A stretch of DNA of 64,000 nt from Dicaeum eximium (GCA_013396995.1 VWZP01005794.1:733685-797684); one strand, 5' to 3'; counted from the stretch's first letter, positions 1-12,923 are shown. The notes: generated by a model not told the origin, from the letters alone. Translations and numbers: made by a program.

Positions 1-431
1 GACTGACTGCCAGCTACTGGGGGCACTGGCTGTCAGCTACTGGTGTCAGACTGGGGGTTTTAGGTGCCCTTATACTCTACAGATCGCTATCCGAGGGCAC
101 CCATGGGTGTGGGGTGCCTGCAACATCACCCATCGTGAGAGTGTGCATCTGTTTGAAGCAAGCAGTGATGGAAGCAGAGAGTAAGCAACCAGACCACAAA
201 TGTGTGTGCTTGTGAACCTGGAGGGTGTCATGTCTGTGTCTTCACCAATGACCTTCAGCTTCTGCCAGCTCAAGAGGAGAAGTGGACAGAACGAGAGTCA
301 GTTACAGAGACACAAATTCAAACACAGAGGTTATGAACATCGGAAAACGTCCTTTTATTTTTTTTTTTTTTCCTTTCACTGTAAGATTACCCATGAGCTG
401 GCCCTAGTTGCCCAGAGAGGTTTTGTGTTCT
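1..431. other. Possible repeat-derived sequence at window start
   Basis: The sequence is less AT-rich than that downstream of 1.7 kb and begins with an imperfect short repeat (two copies of a CAGCTACTGG core). A T-rich run of about 20 bases sits near 353-373. It may belong to the same retroviral insertion as the adjacent LTR-like block. No coding potential is recognisable. Confidence 0.3.
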
Positions 432-1017
432 TGTCATGGTCTAACCCCAGCCAGCAGCCAAACCCCACAGAGCTGCTTTCTCACTCCCACCAGCAGGATC
501 AGGGAGAGAATCGGCAGGGTAAAACATACTCCTGGGTTCAGATAAAGACAGTTTAACAGGAAAAGCAAAAGCTGCACAAACAAGCACAGCAAACCAAGGA
601 ACTGATTCACTGCTTCCCAAGTGCAGACAGTTGTTCAGCCATCTCCAGGACAGCAGAGCCCCATCACATGCAGCAGTTACTTGAGAAGACAAGCACCATC
701 ACTCCAAATACCCCCCCCTTCTCCCTTCTTCCCTCCACATTATATACTGAGTATGATGTTGTATGGTCTGGAATACCGCTGTGGTCAGTCTAGGTCACCT
801 GTCCTGGCTGTGTCTCCTCCCAACCTCCCATGCACACCCAGTACCCTCACCAGCATGACAGCATGGAAAGCAGAAAAGGCCTTGTCTCTGTGTAAGCCTG
901 GGTCAACAATAACAAAAACTTCCATCATCAACCCTATGTTCAGAAAAAATCCAAATCACAGCTCTATATCATCCACTGTGAAGAAAAATAATTCTACCAC
1001 AGCCAAAACCACCACAA
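432..1017 (-). mobile_element. LTR-like endogenous retroviral fragment (solo LTR?)
   Basis: Read on the minus strand, the block starts TGTGG, ends ACCATGACA and contains the text GGTTTGGCTGCTGGCTGGGG, which I associate with LTRs common in songbird genomes. The TG...CA ends fit an LTR of about 586 bp. No clear target-site duplication, primer-binding site or viral reading frame is seen. Family assignment is from memory only. Confidence 0.45.
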
Positions 1018-1626
1018 GTCTTCATTTATGGAAATATTAAAAATCTGGACATGGTCCTGTGTCGGGGCATGTCCGACCGCGGGTGATCTCTCTGACCCAG
1101 CTGGCAGCGGAGCGGCTGGAGACGGGCTGGCAGCAACACCCAAGGGATCCATGGGACACACAGGGAAACCCTCTGGTCTCAGGAGCTCCACGATGCTGTG
1201 GTCACATGGAACAGAAGCAAGGAAGGGATGGGTACAGCTGAAGTGCCAAAACTGAAGATATTTATTAAATAAATAAAAGGGCAAGAACAAGGGTGCAAAA
1301 TAAAACATAAAGAGGCTGCTTCAGAAGACCCCCAAGTGGGGCCGACACACATATATGTATAGTCTCTCACAGAATGTTCTAGAAACCTTGTGGCCAGTCA
1401 TGGGTTGTTGATCTGCATGGCCACTCCCAACTCATCCCAGAGTCCTTTACGAGTCCTTTGCTCCTCACCATAAGCTGTCTGGGTGTCATCAGTTGTGGCT
1501 TCTTATTTCTCAAGGTGCAATATCGGTTGTCTGTGGTGTGGCTGTGTGGCCAGTCTCCAGCCTGTCTCCTGCAGGACAAGCTCCCACTAGACCTGTCCAG
1601 CCAGCTCCAAGTAGGCTTGTTTGTGA
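1018..1626. other. Unassigned sequence, partly CpG-containing
   Basis: The first part (about 1050-1200) has several CpGs and higher GC than its surroundings, and is followed by an A/T stretch with AATAAA-like motifs near 1268-1276. It could be further retroviral sequence, but I recognise no element or exon. Confidence 0.25.
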
Positions 1627-1690
1627 AATGGACTGGACAAGATGACTTTCAGAGGTCACTTGCAACCTCAAACATTGTCTGATTTTGTGC
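1627..1690 (+). mobile_element. CR1-like 3' end remnant
   Basis: The text GGACAAGATGACTTTCAGAG and the following TTGCAACCTCAAACATTGTC, then TGATTTTGTG, resemble the CR1 3' end (GACTAGATGA...CTTCCAACC...TTCTATGATT) with many changes. Upstream CR1 sequence is not evident. Chance or an LTR with a similar end is possible. Confidence 0.4.
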
Positions 1691-2499
1691 CTCAGTTGTC
1701 TGTGCTTGTCTGATGTGAATCCAGGATGTAAATGCTGCTACAAGAAGTAACCCCCACAGCTGACAGCTACGGAAGCCTGGAAACATTAAAATAGGCTTTG
1801 AATGGTGCTGCTTAATGGTGGATTCAGGATGGCAGCTGCCTTGCCTTCATTTCCAAGAGTGGCAAAACCTCTGGACCACACCACTGCAGTGTTAGTCCCT
1901 GTCTGTGCCTTCTTACAGCCTGTGGTTCTCTCTAGATTTAATGTGCTGTTGATTGTACTGGGGTTAGTTGATAAAGATAACAGTTTCAGCAGCAGGTATC
2001 TGCCATGTGTTGTGTGACACTGGACTAAATATACCAGGATAAGTCAAACATCTTTATGGTCCTTGTCTTTGTACAGGTCTCATTGTAAAGGTAAATGAAG
2101 AGATGCCACTAAGCCAATATAAAATCAAGAAGGACATGAATCTGAGCTTTCCTGAGTCAGTAAAACCTTAGCACTGACTCTGATGGGCTTTAGAGTGGCT
2201 TCTTGGACAGCAGAGGGACACATTCCTGTTTAGGTATCTTAAAAAATAGTTGATTTGCTGTACCTCAGTGAGTTGAGTGGTGTGTTTGTCTTCTTAGATA
2301 TAAACGAGGATACTGACTAAGAAATTCCCTTTGCCTTATGTTGCAGGGAAAAAAACCCAACATTTTGTATACTCAGGTATTTTAGTGTTTGTTCAAAGAC
2401 TTGTAAAATTGTTTGATGGATTCAGTTCAGTCTAGCTCAGATGAATTGCTGATTGAAATTCCTTCTCTGGCTGTTTAAAACATCTTGCATCTGTTGGGG

Positions 2500-2517
2500 G
2501 TGTGTGTGTGTGTGTGT
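2500..2517. repeat. (TG)n microsatellite
   Basis: A short run of TG dinucleotides, about eight units, directly after a GGGGG run. It is a simple repeat in the upstream intergenic region. Confidence 0.9.
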
Positions 2518-4875
2518 TGTTTTGGTTTCTTTCAGCTGCCATTGTCCTCTCTCCTGGGAGTTGTAGACCTTTCCCTTAGTTGGAGGTGTGTTTTCCTCCT
2601 CCTCCTCCAAATTACTTAACTCTTCTCTGATCTCATCTCCACACAGCATAGTTTCATTTCTGGGAATGGTAGTTTTAGCTTTTGACAGTTTTCAGCTGCA
2701 TGAAGGCAGCCTTAAAATACTTGCAAGTTGGGCACTGAAAAAGAAAATCAGGAAGTTCTAGTAGAAGAAGAGAAAATGCATCAAGAAAAAAAAGAAAATA
2801 AGCAGAAAAGAGGAGGTAGAGAGAGAAGCTTCTTAGAAGTCAGTATGGGTTTGTTCTCTCCCCACTTGAAAGAAGCAGTAAGGTGTATTTCCCCTGGGGA
2901 TTTGTGCTCAACTGCACATTTACAGTGCTGTCAGCAGTCAAGGGCATGTGTTAGTGCTCTCTTGCTACCTAATCTTCAGGAGCAGGTGCACTCCCTCCAA
3001 AACTGTTTTGGGTTCAGTCCTTCAGGTGTTGGTATTCTCCTCTGAATGAGGCACATTCTATTGGGTTGGTATGTGGAGCCCTGATAACCCTGAATTACTC
3101 ACCAGAGGCACCAACAGAGGAAAGAACATGATTTTTTATTTTTTTTAATGTGGTTGAATTTGCATGCACTGTTTTGTCTTTCATTTGTAATACCAAGGGA
3201 GGTGCTGGGACTTGGGTAGCTGTGAAGAAAGACTGCTCTAAGATCACCAGTGCATATTATCCATTGTTCTAGCATGGCTTTAGAAACCTCACCACAGGGC
3301 TGTATGAATAATTAGGACTGCTGCAGAGATGAGGAACCTCATTACTAGTTACCAGCCTTTTAATTTATATGAAGCTATAAACATGCAATGAGCATTTGAA
3401 GAAATCAGTAGTTAACATATTAAAAAAGCTGGGCTTCAGAAGCTGCCATACAAAGATGCATTAGGCTTTCTTGGAACTGGAGAAAGATAAAAGCACAAGG
3501 CCTCTATTAAGGCACCCTTATAGGCTAAAAACATACCTCTTCTAACACTATTACATTTCATTTCATTACTGTTTTGATGTTTAATTCAATAGCTAAAAAG
3601 CTAACATCTCTTTTTCCTGAGCTCCATTCCAGTTCTTTGTCTTTCCCTTTGCTGGAGTAGTTGAGACATTACTTAGGCCTGTATCAGTTAAGCAACCCAC
3701 ATCAAAGGACTGGCATAAGATAAAGAAGTAATTCTAAAATACCAAATTCACAAAAGGGTTTTAGCACATGCTAAGTTTACAATGCTTGAATAATCCTTTT
3801 GATACCCTGTTAAATCTCTGCTTTAGGAAAGTTCTTAGGGAAGATCCTCTATTCGGGAAGTGGAAGGATCAGGAGAAGGCACTTTCTGTGTTTGGTGGGA
3901 AGTAGGAATATAATTTAAATTAGTTCATAGTTAAAATGCTGGATAATTTTTTGTGCTCTGCTGCCTAAATTTCACCACCAGTGAATAGCACAATATTGCA
4001 GTTTTCTCTTCTGTCTTATTTTGTAATATCTATGAAGAGAAGAAGAATCTATTTATTGTCTTTCCTGGACACAACCTGGGACTAGCCCTCCTACGTACCT
4101 TGTTTTTGCCTTTGGCATTTTTCCCACAGTCCTTAGGATGCACTTCTACGTTTTTGTCATCCAGCCACACCCTGAAGAAAACTTAAAATAGAAGAGAGCT
4201 CAAGTGTAAAAGCAGATAGAGCAGGCTGTAAATGCCTTCATTTCTGTAGAGATAATAAATATAGAATGAGAAATGAAAAGGAGAGCATAGTGAGAACTTT
4301 AAAGTTTTCCTGAAAAATGACCTTTGACCTCCCACAGGAAAATTCAATAGGAGAGAAGAGATGCAGTTGGGTAAGTAAAGTGGGTTTGCTCTGGATTATT
4401 ACATGTTAATTACTTTGACAGCTGCTTCTGAAGCAACATCTACATTCAGGGCATATGCAGTCATTCCACTCTGTCTGTCTCTGTAGAGCTAATTCTGTCA
4501 GACTGAGTTATAATTCAAGATCAACGGGAGGAAGGGAGAAGTCTGTTTCAAGCAAATGGTCGCCCTAGATGATACAAAACTAAGAAAGATCCTTACCAGA
4601 GCTATTTAGGAAACCTGGATGAACACTGCAGATGGGATAAGAATCAGTTTTTTAAAGGCTTTTCCACCTTTTGCTCTGCTTCCCTACATGTATATATAAG
4701 AAGAATACATGACTTAAAAAGAGCATTGTTCAAGTATCAAAGTGTCACATACCAAGCAGTGGAAGAGATTGTCGTTTAGTGACTTTGACAATGACCAGAT
4801 TTCTGTATAACTGAAAATAGATCTTATTTTTTTCAAATAATTTTAAGATCAATGAATTCCCTACCTTTTGTATGT

Positions 4876-4916
4876 TGCTGAATCACTGATTATTTGAGTC
4901 ATTATGCGCTGAGTCA
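4876..4916. promoter_or_regulatory. Cluster of three AP-1/MAF-like sites
   Basis: Within 41 bases lie TGCTGAATCA (4876-4885), TGAGTCA (4895-4901) and TGAGTCA (4910-4916), the last within a MARE-like GCTGAGTCA. The two exact TGAGTCA copies start 15 bases apart. It could be an upstream enhancer, but there is no direct evidence of function. Confidence 0.25.
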
Positions 4917-7900
4917 TGAGGTGTGATTAGGTCTGCCATATAGCCAGGTTTTCCCAGGCATGTTGTCCTATTTCCAGACACAATAAGAGGAAGGTGATTA
5001 ATTATTCATGCTTGTCACAAAGCCTTGTGAGAGGTCCTACCCTTCCTTCCCTCTCCCCATACAGTGCAATCCCTGTGGGGCTGCTACCACCAGAATGGGG
5101 CAGAGTGACTGACCCAAGCCTACCAGCTCTGCAGAGCCACTGCTGCTACCCTGTGCCATCTAGACATGTCAGAGCCACCACAGTGGTGCCTTGTAGCTTC
5201 TGCTCAGAAACCTGGGAGCCCTACAGGCAGCAAGCATCCAATTTAGTTAGTAATAATCAGGAACCATCAGGAACCAGCAAGGTCTCACAGAGCTGACTGC
5301 TTTGGCTGTGTTTTTCCTCTGCATATTTATGTCTCTATGCATACTAAAATCTTCCTACTTTACCTACAAGACATAGAAAAATCTCTCACAGATTGACTGG
5401 GGATGTAATAGAGATGGAAATAATAGGGGTTTTATACAGCTGGTATGCCTTCATATGTTGCAGACCTTCTCACATCCAGAGCGCTCTTAAGGAAGGGACA
5501 GGGAGGCTCATTTTACAGCCCAAAGCACCAAGGGGATCTCATGTCTATAATAATAATATTCTGGAGTTTATGTCTCCTCACTGGTCTTCTAAGTTACTGA
5601 TTATTTTAAAACTTCAAACTTTTGTAAAAAAAAAAAATTAAACTGTTTTCTGACATTTAATTGCTTCCCATATGCTTGGTGTTGCTGGGAAAAGAAACCC
5701 CACTTTTTACATAAGCAACTGCTTTTTTAAGAAATGAGGTTTGTCTTTTATTAAAATTCAGTATTAAACTGCATATAGGCTGATGCTTTTCTTTTGCCTT
5801 TATGTCACTCCCTTATTGCGTATAAGGCTGATCCCAGTTTTGGGAGAATCACTTGGTTAGTTCTAAATATAGCACTGCATCTGCCCTTAAATAGGAGTGA
5901 AGGGGCAGTAGCCTTTAGAGAGGAGAATTATTTGTTTTCCTTGGGCAGTGTTTGCTAAGCTGGGACAGGCTGGTCTCCCTCTCTGCTTTGCAGTTTTTCT
6001 ATATCCCTAGGTAAGTCCATTTCCTATCCATGTTTTTCTTGTACAGAACAAATGAGAGTGCTTGTAGGAGGAGGTTGGGTGCTTTCCTGTAAAAAAAAAA
6101 AAAGCTTTCCTCAGGGAAAACAAGCAATAAGTAGTACACAAATTGATTCATGAAAAGCAAAACAAACAAAAAAAAAGTTAGATAAAAAAGTTAGATTGTT
6201 TTGTCCTGTTCACAGTCACCTTGATTTTATAGTGTATTACATTCCCTCTGTTTCTTTCTGCATGTAAAGAACTATCTGCATATAAAGAACTACATTACAA
6301 AAATCCATTGCTCTATTTGTATATATGTTTTTCCAATTGCACAGATACTGGCAATGGCACTTTCCTGTGTGCTTGTACTGTATGATTTTTCTGAAGTCTG
6401 TGTGTAAATAATTAAGCATAAAATCCTATAGTAGCTGGCAAAACTATTTGGCCTGCTGAAGAATGGGATGTAGCTAGGCCAAAAAAAAAAAAAAAATCTA
6501 CTTTTATTTTGTGTCTGCCATGCTTTCAAGTACATATTTCCAGAAGATGTGTTTCTGGTGTCTGTATTGCTCTAAGCTAAGTGATATGTTCTGTGCCACA
6601 TGAAAATTCCAGCTGAATACCACTGACAGAGTCTTGGGAATTCAAGTTCATGCTCTTGAAATGATGCCTGTGTGTTGATAATGCCTTTCAGCCAATAAAA
6701 ATACCATAATGAAGGATAATGAATGTTGGGATTATGGGAAATGATTTTTATCATCTCACTGTCCAGCGTTCTTAGCTGTCCAGTTGAAGGGATATAGTAC
6801 ACTTGACAAATGAAGAGAAATCTTCAAACTTCATCAGAACATGTTTGAACTCTGTGCATTTGGAATGTTAGGGTGGCAAGGATTCAAGTCAATGTGGACA
6901 AATTTAGCCTCATTTAATTCCCAGTCTTGTATGATCATGAATTCATAAATGAACATCCACATTAGTGCCCTACCTGGGATATGTACTGTTCAGCTTCTAT
7001 TAGAGATATGGAAAGAAAGGCACTTGGGAAGCTTCCACTTCTTTGCTTCATGAGAGTCACAGAAAATGCAAAATTGCATTCTTTTACAGACTCACTAAAA
7101 TACAGGATGTGGTGCTTCCCTCCACAACAATTACCTTGCTGAAGGGAAGGGTGCCCCTGACTCTGCCTGGTGCTCACCTCCATGGGACAAAGGTTGTGGA
7201 TGTGACTGTGACCACCTATTATATATTTCAAATTGCCTTCACACTACCTGTTCTGGCTAGAGTGTGAAGCAAGCCATTCAGGGACCATGACAAAGTCAAG
7301 GTGTTAATTCTAACTGATCATAGATGTACTATAGCCAAATGATTGATGATTAAATTGCTGAATCTTACTGTATGTCATTGAAAACAGTGTTGTTTGATGG
7401 TGGGAAATGTTGAAAGTCTACTCATTCAAAACATAAGAAATTAGCAAAAATGATAAACAGACCTGTGATGGCCAGTTATTCAGATAAGTAGAAATAGAGG
7501 AGAGAACTCTTTTTTTTTTTTTTCTTATTATGTTTAATAACAAAAGTAATGCATGCATTTCGGGGGATTATTGGAGTCTGTTTAAAACTAATTGGTGAAA
7601 TAAGGAAAATACTATTTCCATGAAAAGGAGGTGTGATAGAACAGTAGAACACAAGACCAAATATGATGTAGCTAAAGAAATTAAGAAGAAAAACACAAAA
7701 AGCATTCAAGCTTCCTAAACGATATCTGGAATTCAGCAGAGTAAGCAAGTGAGAATTCCATATGATTTTTTTTTTAAATTTTAAATGATGAGCATTTTTG
7801 TTCTATTGTTGAAAAAGCTAAAACTGAATTTTTATGTGGTCTGAACAAGATCTTCATTGGAAGGCCTGAAGCATCTTAAAATGACAGTATATTTGAGTAG

Positions 7901-10462
7901 GTTTTTTCATTCACAAAACAAAATTTTCTGTGGAAGATCTAAATATATACATGTACAGAGAAAAAAGACTGAGGAGACATATTAGAAATTTTGTCAAATC
8001 AGTTTTTTATCAAATTAGTTTCTTATCCAAATGGAGAAGAATTAACCAGATCTTCTACATACCATTTTGTTTAGACTGCAGTGTCTAGAGCTGCATAATG
8101 ACTCATTATGGTTTTACAAGATTTCCTCCAAAGTCAGTTTATGGGAGAAAGTGATTATATGTTAATAAGTCTACAATCTCTACAGCATGGATATAACTAT
8201 CTGGAAAATATCACATATTTTTTGAGGCAATATGGTAATTTTTTATACTGGTCATTAGGAGCACCCAATTAATAGAAGTTGGGGATTTTTTTCTGTCTTT
8301 CATTGTGGTATGTAGGTGATATGGATTTAAATATATTTTATCAGTTAATTATCAGGGGCTTTTATGCACCAGAAAAATATAAGTTGACAGCTTCCTGAAA
8401 ACATTTAACTTTGAACAATGTGGAGTACATTAGCAGAGCAAGAGACAGGTAGAGAAAAAAATGTCTAAGTTGTGGGAGAAACAGGACAAACCCTCAAATC
8501 AGTGCAAATGGTCAAAGAAATTTCTGGCTACGTGAGGACAGGCAAGAACTCATGAATAATTTTTGACACTTCTGCAGATGGCCAGGAACAGAGAGGAGCA
8601 CAGAAGTGCATGTTGCATGGCACAGCACTGCAGGTCAGGCTGAGAAAATACATACTGTACAGTGCACTGCTCATGACACGAGCCTGCTGAACCTGGGAAT
8701 GCAAGTTGTCTATCTATGGGGAGTGCACCCATGTTTTCTTCTTGCCATGGCATTTGTCAAGCCATCCATCAATTTGGTTGGCTGTGTGCCTGCTCTCTGA
8801 GGCAATGTAAATGATCATGCTAGAATTTACTGCTAGTCCTTTAAACCTTAAATTAACTCACTTATCAGAGTAACAATGTTTATATCAGACCCTTGGCTTC
8901 TCTGCTCAAGAATGTGCCTTGTCACATGGTCCTAGATTATGGCTGTCTATTCAGATCAGTATTACTGTGTCACAAAACTATGCATATCCTGACCGGGGAG
9001 CTCGGCCTTTGACTCGCGGTCAAGTAAAAATTGTTGTGTACATGCTACAAAGCATGAAGAAATGTATGTTTATGTAAACTGACTTGAATAGTCTAATTCA
9101 TCTGTGTTTTATGTCATTAATCCTCAAGGACATTTTGGCTGTAGTAGTATTTTTATTTGTGTTTAATAATCTTCTGAGTGGTTTATACAGCACATAGATT
9201 AGTGCACTTTAGGCCTTTTTGATGTCCCCAGCATTTATAGTCTTACAAACAAATAGGAATAATAATAATTATAAAAACAAAGGAGTACAATGGTGCTACA
9301 TTGCACTAACAATGTAAAGGTCAGATGAGACACCAAATGTTTTAGGATCATCTTTTTCCTGTAATTCTAGGTATTTTCCTCGAAATCCAGGGTCATTAAT
9401 AAGATGTGCATGGATGTAACTCAAGGATTGTTTATGACACACAGGCCATGTATTTCAGCAATGCCTGCAAAATTCTTGCAGTAGAACTTGGCAAATAAGA
9501 GTTGAGATTTGCTTTTTAATTTGTTATAATCATTCAGATAATTAATTTGTTTTTCTCTGGACTTAGGCTTTTTTCTTGTTGTTTTTGGACTCTCAATTTT
9601 CCACTGGGATTTTTTCCCCCAGTTTCTCTGCCAGACAACTTCCTTCATCTCACTTTTGAGTCAGTTCTACCAATTCACTTGTCAGTATAGCTGGGTCTCC
9701 AGACACTGTCATTAATAAAATTTTAGTTCACCTAAATCAATTAATTTACTGGGGTTAAGCTGTCATCAGCACATCATGTTCTCTAACTGTCTTAGTGGTA
9801 GGTTGTCTAAATATTAGAATATATTTTAAACATCTCATATAAATGTGTATCAGTGGAAAACTGGTAAAACAGTCAATATATTGTTCCTAAGAATACAGTA
9901 TAAACTTCTTTTATCAGGAGATCAATATCCTGTATGCTGCTTTGATTTTGCTCTTCTGATACTTGTCTTTGCAGCACCATTAAGTATTAAATACATACTC
10001 TGCAAATGTTGTTGTAATTAACTGATGATTATTATTACATTTGGAATTGTTGCCAGGCAGCTCCCCTCTGTGTTAACCGAAGGCAAAGTGAGTCTGGCTG
10101 CTAAAAAGCTCAGTTAATTGCTGGTACGAAGGCTGTGAGTGGATGGCTACCCTTGTTTCTATACTGAAGGTGTTTGGGAAAATATGAAAAATATATGAAC
10201 CAAAATTTGAGGAGTCCTGGCTGCTGACAAATAGAAGAAAATACACTAATTAAAATATAAGGTTTACATTTAGTGAAAAAGGCTGGACTGTAAATGACAA
10301 TGGTGTTTTCTTCTCTCTCAAAAATGAAAATAACTTAGACTGATCTATTCAGATGAATGGGCATTACTCTGCAATCCTTATAAAGTGGATCTCAGTGTGA
10401 ATTATATATGTAGCAACATTTACATTTCATGTTGATAAATTCACAGAATTATTTAACTTGGC

Positions 10463-10913
10463 CACATGTGAACATGAGTAGTGCTTAACAGTGGAGTGAG
10501 CTTAATCTGCGTTTGTCTTTCACACCTTCGCTTAGGCAAAAAGGCTAACCAAAAATAGAAAAAATGGGAAAATTATACCATTAATTGTCCAGATAACATA
10601 TGAACTAATGTGGAAATCCAGTGTCATATACACAATAGTCACACAGTTAGACAGCAGGAAGAAAGCCAGTGTTTGATGTCTGCAGATGTAGAGTCACATG
10701 ATGTAGATATCAAAACCAGGAGAAGCCAAGACTGCTTGTGGGTCTGTGCAACTCTGCTGATGTAACCAAGACATTGTGTCATATGTAGGGGTTAATAGGT
10801 CTGTGAGGGGTCCATGTCAGCTCGGCTTATAAGGGGTCATCTTACTAAGCCAGCTTCTCTGTGAGGTGCTGAACTAACTTGGGTCATGCTAACTTTCTTA
10901 TTTCTCTATAAAT
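10463..10913 (+). promoter_or_regulatory. Candidate muscle promoter upstream of MYOM2
   Basis: The stretch holds an E-box CACATGTG (10463-10470), a MEF2-like A/T site CCAAAAATAG (10549-10558, one base off consensus) and two TATA-like boxes, TATAAG at 10828-10833 and TATAAAT at 10907-10913. Either TATA could start a transcript that splices to exon 2. The motif types suit a striated-muscle gene, but each is short and can occur by chance. Confidence 0.25.
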
Positions 10914-10978
10914 GTGGCAATATATTTCTTTAATGCCCCATGGTAATGTTGTAAGCCTGTCTAATGTTTGTTTTGCAG

Positions 10979-11058
10979 TGTCGTGTGCTTTGCCTAAGGC
11001 TCTCATTACTGAAGCTGTGACTTGTCATTCTTACATCTCTTGAAAAAGAGCTGAAAAG
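10979..11058 (+). other. Candidate 5' untranslated exon of MYOM2
   Basis: An 80-nt stretch is bounded by a good acceptor (pyrimidine tract ending TTTGTTTTGCAG) and a usable donor (AAAAG|GTAACT), 1.7 kb upstream of the first coding exon on the same strand. It has no long open frame. MYOM2 is expected to have a non-coding first exon, so this is a candidate, but no homology supports it. Confidence 0.25.
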
Positions 11059-12790
11059 GTAACTCTGTTATGCAGAAGCTGCAGCTATGAGGTGATAAAT
11101 TGTAAAAATCTCTTTAGATCTCTGAATATTTTAAAATAAGATGTGACTTCTATTAAATATACCTGCTGTTTGCTCCTTACTTTTTCTTGGAAAAGTAAAA
11201 GTGGCTGATATGAGAACATCATAATTTGGGAGCACCCGACTCTGCCCTTCACAATATGCAAGTAACAATCAGACACAGTTACAGTGTGTTACTCTACTTA
11301 ACCAATGACTAGCATTTTTGTTTTTTGATAAATACTATATGCTGGAAATATGGTATGTATTAACCGTCATTTAAACTTATTAAATGTTTTATCTAAATGA
11401 GTTTATAAGATTTGTTTTCAAATCCCTTTGAGCTTTCATTTATATACATCATGAAGCTGCTTATTTATGTGACTTTTTGTTACGAATTTTGACTTTTGTT
11501 GTGGGTCTGAGGAGGGTTTTTCTTGGCATGGTCTATGTCCAGGCAGGGCCAGGCTGTGGGGAGCTGGAGACTGTTTCTGCTGTGTCATTTCTGGGGCAGA
11601 AACTGATGGCCCTGGTGACTGACATAGGGTCCTGGGCTGTGGGCTGCAGCCTACAGGGAGCAAAACAACAGGGACACTCCCCATAGCTTTTAGCAGGGTA
11701 TTGGGTGTTATTATTGTAGTATGTAATTGTAGTATATTATGTAGGATTTATAGTGCAGTTATTATGTAGGATGTTACTGCAGTAATTTACCTGACTAAAT
11801 CTTCATCTGCTTTATAGACCTATAGTGGGAGCTTGCTTCTGTTGTCACCAAAGTGTAGGTGCCTTGTGGGAGAGGTTTTGGCTGTTCAGTTGGGACCCCT
11901 CACCACTCTTTGGGACAAGTGGCCCAGGAGTAGACAAGCCCATACCCAACTGAGACTGCAGGTACACAAGCTGGCACCTACTCACAACATGGCTCGTGAT
12001 ACTCCCCACTTTTGCAAGAAGTTGTCATCATATTTCTAATGAGCACAAAGGGATGTAGGCACCTCAGTGTTCTTTTAATAATGTGGTTGGTAATCTGCTT
12101 AACTCTAACTCAGTGGGAAACGCCCTCTTGTCCCTCACACTGCTTCTAGGGGCACCCTGAATCTTTCTTAGAACCTTCTATCCAAATATTGATCAAAAAC
12201 TATGCCATGCTTTGGAGAAAGTCCAGAAGAAAGAAACCAGAATGATTGATAGTCCAGAAAAAATAACCCACGAGGAAAGATTGCATGAGCTTTGTTGAGT
12301 TGAAACAAGAGAGCAGGAAAGAAAAGTAAAGAAAATCTTCAACAGGCTGCTACAAAAGTGAGCAAATACTGTCTATTTGTTGTCATGGTGTATTGGACAA
12401 AACATAGTGAGCATAAGTTGCCAAAATGGAAAAAGTGAAAGGTTTGAAGAGCGGAGAGCTGAAATGTCTAACAATGGCCAAAAACCTGTCAAATTTCCAT
12501 CCCTGGAAATTTCTCTGGAGGCGTTAAATGACATCTGCAAAGAAGGGGAAAATGATCTAGTGAAATATCTTTTACACCATCATCTATGATTCCGTAGCTC
12601 ACACTGTACGGCTGATAAGATACAGCCTGAGGAACCCATGTGTGTGACTGATGGCTCTATTTGTCACAAATTGGTGCAATTTTATACATTTGGACATATT
12701 CACACACGTCTACATATCAAAACAAGGTGTCTGAAATATATGGCTAAATGTGTGCATGGATAAATATATGGCTAACTTCAGTCTCTGCAG
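11059..12790 (+). other. Sequence between candidate exon 1 and exon 2
   Basis: Probably intron 1 if the candidate untranslated exon is real. It includes a tandem-like TATTATGTAGGA motif near 11707-11775, a GC-richer stretch at 11515-11680, and an old LINE-like remnant near 12200-12420. No coding exon is seen before 12791. Confidence 0.4.
12200..12420 (+). mobile_element. Degraded CR1/L3-like LINE remnant
   Basis: The order of motifs GAAAGTCCAGAAGAAAG, ATGATTGATAG, GAGGAAAGATTGCATGAGCT and AAATCTTCAACAGGCTG follows the 3' part of CR1-type LINEs (GTCCAGAGGAGGGC... CGAGGAAAGGTTG...), with heavy divergence. Reading frames are destroyed. An old insertion is likely but not proven by eye. Confidence 0.35.
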
Positions 12791-12923
12791 GAATTACTGG
12801 CTGTCACAGAGGAAGCATGTCTTCAGTAGCAGTGCCATTTTACCAGAGGAGGCACAAGCACTTTGATCAGTCCTATCGCAACATTCAAACAAGATATGTA
12901 CTTGAGGAATATGCAGCAAGAAA
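12791..12923 (+). CDS. MYOM2: MYOM2 exon 2: 5'UTR end, start codon and head
   Basis: The exon follows a CTCTGCAG acceptor and has 26 nt of untranslated leader before the ATG at 12817 (A at -3, a fair Kozak context). It encodes residues 1-36, beginning MSSVAVPFYQRRHKHFDQSY and ending at a lysine codon split 2+1 by the intron. The start is chosen because the head motif VPFYQ..H.HFDQSYRN is shared with the myomesin family. The donor is GTAAGT. Confidence 0.95.

Larger units (their letters stand above)
1691..10462. other. Upstream intergenic sequence without recognisable genes
   Basis: The sequence is mainly AT-rich and unique-looking. I see a short TG run at 2500-2517, A or T homopolymers (for example 6481-6497 and 7510-7523), an AP-1-like cluster at 4876-4916 and a CpG-bearing patch at 8991-9021. 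The open frames are short and lack domains or flanking splice signals. No exon, RNA gene or intact mobile element was recognised. Confidence 0.6.

Noticed and set aside
621..1040. 139-codon open frame on the + strand
   Set aside because: It lies in the LTR-like block, runs opposite to its orientation, and has low-complexity Ser/Thr/Pro content without a domain.
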